Source: Anaerolineaceae bacterium
GTDB taxonomy: Bacteria; Chloroflexota; Anaerolineae; Aggregatilineales; Phototrophicaceae
Direction: 5' to 3'
Length of the DNA stretch: 64,000 nt
Assembly (NCBI GenBank): GCA_020634165.1
Contig: JACKCF010000002.1
Location: 62,001 to 126,000, forward strand
Within the stretch, counting starts at the first letter, position 1. Each line of letters starts with the position of its first letter. Made by a program: the position numbers and the translations under genes. This document shows, piece after piece, positions 58,772 through 64,000 of the stretch. Under the pieces are notes generated by a model, which saw only the letters and a program-made list of their open reading frames with translations, made no database searches and was not told the origin of the DNA.

Positions 58772-59546
58772 ATCTAAAGGTCGATCAAAATTTGAACTTT
58801 CACTAGAAACACCAAACGAAAAGCCACCAAAAAATCCGTTACTACGCGATGAATGGATCGACGAAGTTTGCGAGAATTTTGTTTCTTCTAGTAAAGCTAA
58901 TAAATCGTACTATCGCATTATGCTTGAGACTCTTTGGCCTCCCAATCATGGCATTCCTGGACCAATAGTTAGTCAAGACGAAATAAGACAAGCAGTTGAT
59001 GATCTTCGTAGAAAAAAACACACAAGCAAAAAACCGCCGAAACCATATGTTGATGTGTTTAGGCGAATGAGAGAACTACAAGGCGAGGAAGGCCTCACTG
59101 GTATTGCCCGCCAAGGTGTTAATTTTCAATTAGTAAAATTGGATGTCACGGAAAAAAGAGAACCCAGAACAAAACTATCGAACGATGAGTGGTCGATAGT
59201 TCTTGAGAAATATGATTATAAGTGTCCAGTATGCGGTAGGAGAGAACCTGAAGTAAAATTTGATCAAGATCATAAAGTCCCTCGAAGCAGAGGTGGCTCG
59301 AACGATCTTGATAATTGGCAACCTTTATGTTTTGAATGTAACAATATCAAAAGCACTGCATGCAGAGGTTGTGATTTAGATTGTCAAAAATGTTCCTGGG
59401 CATTTCCCGAAAGATATGCACCACTGAAAATATCTAGTGAGAATATTCAGAGTATACGCAAGCTAGCCCATGAACTGAATATCAATGTACATGATTTGGC
59501 GAATCAAATTCTCTACGACTACATTCTTTCGACCTACGATAGCTAG
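58764..59546 (+). CDS. HNH restriction endonuclease candidate
   Basis: 260 residues. The HNH site is CPVCGRREPEVKFDQDHKVP and RGGSNDLDNWQPLCFECN with two Cys pairs (a zinc-stabilised HNH), about residues 153-195; another CxxC-rich loop (CRGCDLDCQKC) follows. The N-terminal part (1-140) is basic (KKTSKKPPKP) and may recognise DNA. It is most likely the nuclease of the RM system, since a C5 methyltransferase gene follows 12 bases later. Confidence 0.8.
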   Translation: MAKSKGRSKFELSLETPNEKPPKNPLLRDEWIDEVCENFVSSSKANKSYYRIMLETLWPPNHGIPGPIVSQDEIRQAVDDLRRKKHTSKKPPKPYVDVFRRMRELQGEEGLTGIARQGVNFQLVKLDVTEKREPRTKLSNDEWSIVLEKYDYKCPVCGRREPEVKFDQDHKVPRSRGGSNDLDNWQPLCFECNNIKSTACRGCDLDCQKCSWAFPERYAPLKISSENIQSIRKLAHELNINVHDLANQILYDYILSTYDS

Positions 59547-59558
59547 AAGGCAAATATC

Positions 59559-60884
59559 TTGTCCGGTCATGATCTGCTGAAAACAGCCAAAAAGAACATC
59601 TATATTGACGCCTTTGCTGGCTGCGGTGGCTCATCTTTGGGATTGAGAAATTCTGGTTGGCATGGGTTGTTTGCCATAGAAAAAGATCCAATGGCTTTTG
59701 AAAGCCTGGAAATGAATTTTCTGAGAAATGATGCTCCCTATCCTCATTTCTCAGAGTGGCCTCATTGGCTGCCAAAAGAACCAATGACGATAGAGAATGT
59801 ACTTAACAATCGCAAACATCGTGAGAAACTAAGTGCTTTAAAAGGCGATGTATCAATGATAATTGGCGGTCCACCTTGCCAGGGTTTTTCTGTTGGTGGT
59901 GCCCGACGCGGTGAAGATGAACGCAATCAGTTAGTTTTTACCTTGATTGAATTAGTTAGCTTAGTAATGCCGCCTTTTGTGGTAATTGAAAACGTCGTTG
60001 GTATGACACGACCATTTGTATCAAGACCAGGTGCATCTTCTGAAAGTGTCGTTGAAATCACAGTTAAAAAGCTAGAAGATTTAGGCTACTCAGCGGGGTT
60101 TGTTACTGTTGATGCTACCAATTTTGGTGTTCCACAAACCAGAAAACGGGTCTTAATTATAGGCATAAAAAGCGAACTTCAAGAGAACCTTGATGCGGGT
60201 AAACTCTTAGATCAAACCTTAAAAGCTGTGTCTATAGAGCAACGAGAATCGCTTGGATTACCCACACATAGACCTGTCAGCATTGAAGAGGCAATACACG
60301 ATCTATCAGGTAGTGAAAAAGTCGTTTGCCCAGATTCACCTAAATTTGATTCTGCAAAATATCTTGCACCAGAAAGTAATTATGCCAAATTGATGAGAAA
60401 GGGAACTGAAGGGGATATAATTCCAAATTCTCATCGTTTTTCAAAACACGGAAAACGGGTTAAGAGTCTATATATCAAAGCCCACGCAACACAGAAACCA
60501 GGGAGATTAAGCAAGTCATTCCTTCTTGAGAACGGCACAAAGACGAACAAGAAATTTCTACTAGACCCAGAAGAACCTGCTTCGACTTTGACCACTCATC
60601 CAGATGAGTTCATTCACTACAAATACCCAAGAAACATATCTGTTCGAGAAATGGCGAGGATCCAATCGTTTCCTGATGATTTTTGGTTCTATGGCCGATA
60701 CACACTAAACGGGGACCGCAGGGGACTTGATGTCTCTAGATGCGCTCAGGTAGGAAATGCAATTCCACCTCTCTTAGGTCAAGCTATTGGTACGTCTTTA
60801 AACAAAATCATCAAACGGCTTGAAAATGATGAGAAATTACCTCAAAAAGAAAAAAAGCCAACTCAGCTCAGTTTTCTTGAGTAA
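59559..60884 (+). CDS. C5 cytosine-specific DNA methyltransferase
   Basis: 441 residues; the start TTG at 59559 is behind AGAAGG. Motif I IDAFAGCGGSSLGL, motif IV GGPPCQGFSVGG (catalytic C107), motif VI FVVIENVVGM (ENV), motif VIII-like GVPQTRKRVLIIG, then IX-X near the C-terminus (QVGNAIPPLLGQAIG). It modifies the host's sites so that the HNH nuclease does not cut them. Target sequence unknown. The gene is AT-rich and Lys/Asn-rich, unlike flanking genes, which points to transfer. Confidence 0.92.
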   Translation: MSGHDLLKTAKKNIYIDAFAGCGGSSLGLRNSGWHGLFAIEKDPMAFESLEMNFLRNDAPYPHFSEWPHWLPKEPMTIENVLNNRKHREKLSALKGDVSMIIGGPPCQGFSVGGARRGEDERNQLVFTLIELVSLVMPPFVVIENVVGMTRPFVSRPGASSESVVEITVKKLEDLGYSAGFVTVDATNFGVPQTRKRVLIIGIKSELQENLDAGKLLDQTLKAVSIEQRESLGLPTHRPVSIEEAIHDLSGSEKVVCPDSPKFDSAKYLAPESNYAKLMRKGTEGDIIPNSHRFSKHGKRVKSLYIKAHATQKPGRLSKSFLLENGTKTNKKFLLDPEEPASTLTTHPDEFIHYKYPRNISVREMARIQSFPDDFWFYGRYTLNGDRRGLDVSRCAQVGNAIPPLLGQAIGTSLNKIIKRLENDEKLPQKEKKPTQLSFLE

Positions 60885-61034
60885 ATTCTATGGCACATTG
60901 CTTGATACCAAAATAATTTGGATTTGCCAGCCTAAACGTTTTGGTCCTTCATAATAACCATCAACACTCCCAACTCAAAACTTATGCTAGCATAACAAGC
61001 AGACTGGCCCATCACATCTGCGAGAGAATTTCCT

Positions 61035-62132
61035 ATGATCATCGACGTCATCGCTGGCGCGCGCCCCAACTTCATGAAGGTGGCCGCCCTGTTCGCCGTG
61101 GCTGACCAATTCCCTAACATCGAGCTGCGCCTGATCCACACCGGCCAGCATTACGATGCCAACATGTCCGATGTCTTCTTCAGCGACCTCGGCCTGCCCA
61201 AACCGATCCGGCATCTGGACGTTGGCAGTGGCAGTCACGCCATCCAGACGGCTGAGGTCATGACGCGCTATGAGCAGTGGGTCATGGAAAATCGACCTGA
61301 TCTGACGCTGGTGGTAGGGGATGTCAACAGCACCGTCGCCTGTGCGATTGTCGCGTCCAAGCTGCATATTCCGGTCGCTCATGTAGAAGCCGGATTGCGC
61401 TCCTTTGACCGCGCCATGCCGGAAGAGATCAACCGTGTGCTAACCGACAGCATCAGCGACTTCCTGTTCGTGACCGAACCATCCGGCATGATCAACCTCG
61501 CCCGCGAAGGGCGTCCGGCTGAGGCAATTCACATGGTCGGTCACGTCATGATCGACACGCTGCTGCGCATGCGTGAAAAAGCCGCCGAGCTGCTCGTCTA
61601 TCAGCGTTATGGCAAGCACCCTGGCGAATACGCCTTTATGACGATGCATCGTCCGTCCAATGTCGATGACCCTACGCAATTGGGCACCATCATCGACCAG
61701 CTTGCATGGCTCTCACAGCGCATCGCGATCATCTTCCCAGTGCACCCACGTACCCGCAATCGACTCAACGAAACGGGCCTGATGAGCAGGCTGGAAGCAC
61801 TCGACAACATGTACCTGATCGATCCGGTCGGCTATCTGGAAGCGGTGTGCCTGGTTGATAGCGCGCGCATGGTCGTCACCGACAGCGGCGGCCTGCAGGA
61901 AGAGTCCTCGGCATTAGGCGTGCCCTGCCTCACCCTGCGCGACAGCACCGAGCGCCCCATCACCATCACCGAGGGCACCAACACCCTCATCGCCGACGAT
62001 TGGGACCTGTTCCGCCAGCGTGTGACCGCCATCCTCGATGAAGGCAGCGAACATGCCACAACCGCCATTCCCTACTGGGATGGCCGCGCCGGGGAACGCA
62101 TTCTGCGCATCCTGAGTGAGCAGCTTGCGTAA
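61035..62132 (+). CDS. wecB: UDP-N-acetylglucosamine 2-epimerase (non-hydrolysing)
   Basis: 365 residues, WecB family. GARPNFMKVAAL at the start, HTGQHYDANMSDVFF, HVEAGLRSFDRAMPEEINR and DSGGLQEESSALGVP are family hallmarks, with the acid-base catalytic residues in DVNST and HVEAG areas. It converts UDP-GlcNAc to UDP-ManNAc for surface polysaccharides. The gene stands alone; no polysaccharide cluster is seen on either side. Confidence 0.93.
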   Translation: MIIDVIAGARPNFMKVAALFAVADQFPNIELRLIHTGQHYDANMSDVFFSDLGLPKPIRHLDVGSGSHAIQTAEVMTRYEQWVMENRPDLTLVVGDVNSTVACAIVASKLHIPVAHVEAGLRSFDRAMPEEINRVLTDSISDFLFVTEPSGMINLAREGRPAEAIHMVGHVMIDTLLRMREKAAELLVYQRYGKHPGEYAFMTMHRPSNVDDPTQLGTIIDQLAWLSQRIAIIFPVHPRTRNRLNETGLMSRLEALDNMYLIDPVGYLEAVCLVDSARMVVTDSGGLQEESSALGVPCLTLRDSTERPITITEGTNTLIADDWDLFRQRVTAILDEGSEHATTAIPYWDGRAGERILRILSEQLA

Positions 62133-62195
62133 CCCAGCATAGCCCCTTATCATGCTGTGACTTAGTTAGCGATCTCGCTCAGGAAGCCACAGCAC

Positions 62196-63368
62196 ATGGC
62201 AGCACTCAAATACAAATCGACAGTCAACCAGTCACGCATCGCCGTCCTGGGGATGTTCTTCATCAACGGCGCGCTGATGGCGACCTGGATTTCGCGCATT
62301 CCACAGATTCAGGACACCCTTGGCTTGAGTGAAGGCCAGTTAGGCATCGTGCTCCTGGGATTATCGGCGGGGGTATTGACGGCCCTTTCGCTGGCAGGTG
62401 GCCTGGTTGCCCGTTATGGCAGCCGCCGTGTGACGGTGACTGCTGCCTTCGTTTTGGCGCTGCTGCTCATCTCGCTGCCCTGGATGCCGACCAGTGTCGC
62501 CCTGTGGATCAACCTCTTTGGGTTCGGCATGGCCCTCAGCACAATGGATGTGGCCATGAATGCCCAGGCTGTCGAAGTGGAAGCGCAGGCGGGGCGTCCG
62601 CTCATGTCCACATTCCACGCATTTTGGAGTATTGGTGGGTTTGTCAGCGCGGCCATTGGCGCAGGCATGGCGTCCTTCAACATTGAACCTCAGCCTCACT
62701 TCGTCATCGGCGCCCTATTATTCGGGTCGATGATCTTCATTTTCCGGCGACATCTGCTATTTAACGTTGCCTCGGAAGAAGCCGATGAGAAGGAGCAGGT
62801 GTTTCGCTTGCCGCCACGTGCCTTGTGGCCGCTGGGGATTGTCGCCTTTGCTGGCGCCATCGGTGAAGGGTCCATGGCCGATTGGAGCGGCGTCTACCTC
62901 AGTGATATCGTCCACACCGATGACGCCACAGCCGCACTCGGCTTTACAGCCTTCTCCATCACGATGACCATCGGGCGGCTATCCGGCGATTGGTTGGCGG
63001 CGCGTTTTTCTCCGGCAAGGCTGGTTCAATTCGGTGGTCTGATTGCAACAGCGGGGTTGCTGCTGGCCATCTTCATGCCGACGGTTACTACCGCGCTCAT
63101 CGGATTCGCCGCCGTTGGACTGGGTGTTTCGACAGTGGTTCCGCTCGCTTTCAGTGCCGCCGGACGTGTTCCTGGGATTTCGGCCAGCGTCGGTATCGCC
63201 AGCGTGGCGACCATCGGCTATGCGGGCTTCCTGGCCGGACCGCCCATCATCGGCCTCCTTGCCGAAGCGACCTCGTTGCAGGTGGCATTCCTCCTATTTG
63301 TCGCCACACTGACCGCAACGCTAGTAGTCACAGGTCGCCAACTCAATAGGTCGGCGTCGTTGAAATAG
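62196..63368 (+). CDS. MFS transporter
   Basis: 390 residues with twelve membrane helices. The motif A-like loop is GGLVARYGSRRVT; GFGMALSTMDVAMNAQAVEVE in the fourth-fifth helix region and ADWSGVYLSDIV are known from the YbjJ-like branch of MFS. Substrate unknown. It follows wecB by 63 bases and may be co-transcribed with it. Confidence 0.8.
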   Translation: MAALKYKSTVNQSRIAVLGMFFINGALMATWISRIPQIQDTLGLSEGQLGIVLLGLSAGVLTALSLAGGLVARYGSRRVTVTAAFVLALLLISLPWMPTSVALWINLFGFGMALSTMDVAMNAQAVEVEAQAGRPLMSTFHAFWSIGGFVSAAIGAGMASFNIEPQPHFVIGALLFGSMIFIFRRHLLFNVASEEADEKEQVFRLPPRALWPLGIVAFAGAIGEGSMADWSGVYLSDIVHTDDATAALGFTAFSITMTIGRLSGDWLAARFSPARLVQFGGLIATAGLLLAIFMPTVTTALIGFAAVGLGVSTVVPLAFSAAGRVPGISASVGIASVATIGYAGFLAGPPIIGLLAEATSLQVAFLLFVATLTATLVVTGRQLNRSASLK

Positions 63369-63550
63369 CTTCACGAATCTTACGATAGGTTGTTATGCTC
63401 TTGCGGCTGTCGAATATGGTTAGTAACCATGTTATCAGCAATATCAGAGCGATATGACTAAACAGGCGTATCGCAGAAGGTTGATTATCCGGATGGCGGC
63501 AAGTATGGAAGTCATTTTTATAGGCATACAACTGAACAAGATGGACATTT

Positions 63551-64000
63551 CTACCGCCGAGCCAGTTCACTGGCATAGCGCTTGCCGAGCGTATCGGCAT
63601 GCTGCCGTGCCCAATCCGTCAGCCGAGTTTCGCCCGCAGGCGGACTATCAACATACAGCAAGTCAGCCATCAACCCCTCGATTTCTGGCCGCGTAATGGT
63701 GACGTCATTGACCAGCCAGCCGATGACTTGTCCGGTCACGTAGCCCACACAGGGCGGAACGCCTATCACGGGACGTTTGCTGTGAATAATCTCGCCAATG
63801 GTCTGCGCCAATTCACGATAGGTGAACGTTTCCGGGCCGATAGCATCAATAATCACGTTTTCGCGTAATCTCCCTTGCGCAACGGCTAACGCCGCCAGGT
63901 CATCGACATAAATCGGCTGGATACGATACTCACCATCGCCAAAAACACCGAAAACGGGCAAGTGTCGCAGCACCCAGGCGATATTGTTGATGAGAATATC
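63551..64000 (-). CDS. NAD(P)-binding epimerase/NmrA-like protein (5' end outside window)
   Basis: The frame is open to the right edge, so the N-terminal NAD-binding part lies outside. The visible 149 residues include LPVFGVFGDGEYRIQPIYVDDLA, the substrate-side region of extended SDR/NmrA proteins, and DAIGPETFTYRELAQTIGEII. They are typical of complex I NDUFA9-like or sugar-epimerase-like proteins in Chloroflexota. Substrate unknown. Confidence 0.75.
   Translation of the reverse strand, partial: DILINNIAWVLRHLPVFGVFGDGEYRIQPIYVDDLAALAVAQGRLRENVIIDAIGPETFTYRELAQTIGEIIHSKRPVIGVPPCVGYVTGQVIGWLVNDVTITRPEIEGLMADLLYVDSPPAGETRLTDWARQHADTLGKRYASELARR

Noticed and set aside
1..64000. CRISPR array or transposase
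   Set aside because: No regular direct repeats with spacers and no transposase or integrase domain could be found in the window.

Overview
The window is about 64 kb of a mid-GC bacterial chromosome, most likely from the phylum Chloroflexota (Anaerolineae-like). This assignment is an inference. It rests on secreted proteins ending their signal peptides in A-x-AQD, surface proteins with long Thr/Pro linkers (PTPTP type), a DUF3179 pair, DUF2085 and DUF5946 proteins, and a kinase fused to a response regulator. No rRNA is present to confirm it.

Region 1 (1 to about 20150) is the right-hand part of an integrated mobile element, either an integrative conjugative element or an integrated plasmid. 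It begins with a primase cut by the window edge. A PRTRC operon follows on the + strand: a ubiquitin-like protein C, an E2-like protein B, an E1/ThiF-like protein and partners of unknown function. A PAPS-reductase-family protein comes next. On the - strand lies a type IV secretion block with a VirB6/TrbL-like channel, a VirB2-like pilin, a small VirB3-position protein, a VirB4 ATPase and three large exported or anchored proteins. Beyond it are a LuxR-type regulator, a winged-helix replication-type protein, parB and parA. The element stops at the 3' end of a tRNA-Arg(ACG) gene on the - strand, a classic integration site. No integrase, relaxase or coupling protein is visible, so they should lie left of the window.

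Region 2 (20.4 to 42.4 kb) looks like ordinary chromosome. It holds a glycosyltransferase, an ECF sigma factor with DUF5946, and a carbohydrate ABC importer (two permeases and a binding protein, no ATPase). It also carries methyltransferases, a DUF2085 membrane protein and a signalling cluster of two single-domain response regulators around a STAS-like protein. An RlmI-type rRNA methyltransferase, a divergent Nudix protein, a secreted SH3/CARDB protein, Uma2, two DUF3179 proteins, an MFS transporter and a BMP-type binding protein complete it.

Region 3 (42.4 to 49.9 kb) is more accessory. A Panacea/MazF-like toxin-antitoxin pair sits on the opposite strand between the BMP binding protein and its tandem ATPase, followed by an ANT(6)-like nucleotidyltransferase. 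Next is a - strand array of six small membrane proteins from two paralogous families (two of one, four of the other) and an unrecognised 297-residue protein.

Region 4 (50 to 64 kb) holds the Ser/Thr kinase-receiver-HTH fusion, rpsD, ada, a cupin, VanZ, cdd with a CNNM/CorC protein, and a TfoX-domain protein. An AT-rich type II restriction-modification island (XRE controller, HNH nuclease, C5 cytosine methyltransferase) follows. The window ends with wecB, an MFS transporter and the 3' part of an NAD(P)-binding epimerase-like gene.

The most notable items are the PRTRC ubiquitin-like operon on a conjugative element, the hairpin cluster between parA and the tRNA, a candidate small RNA beside the replication-type gene, a structured RNA candidate near 30.0 kb, the Panacea/MazF pair, and the paralogous membrane-protein array.
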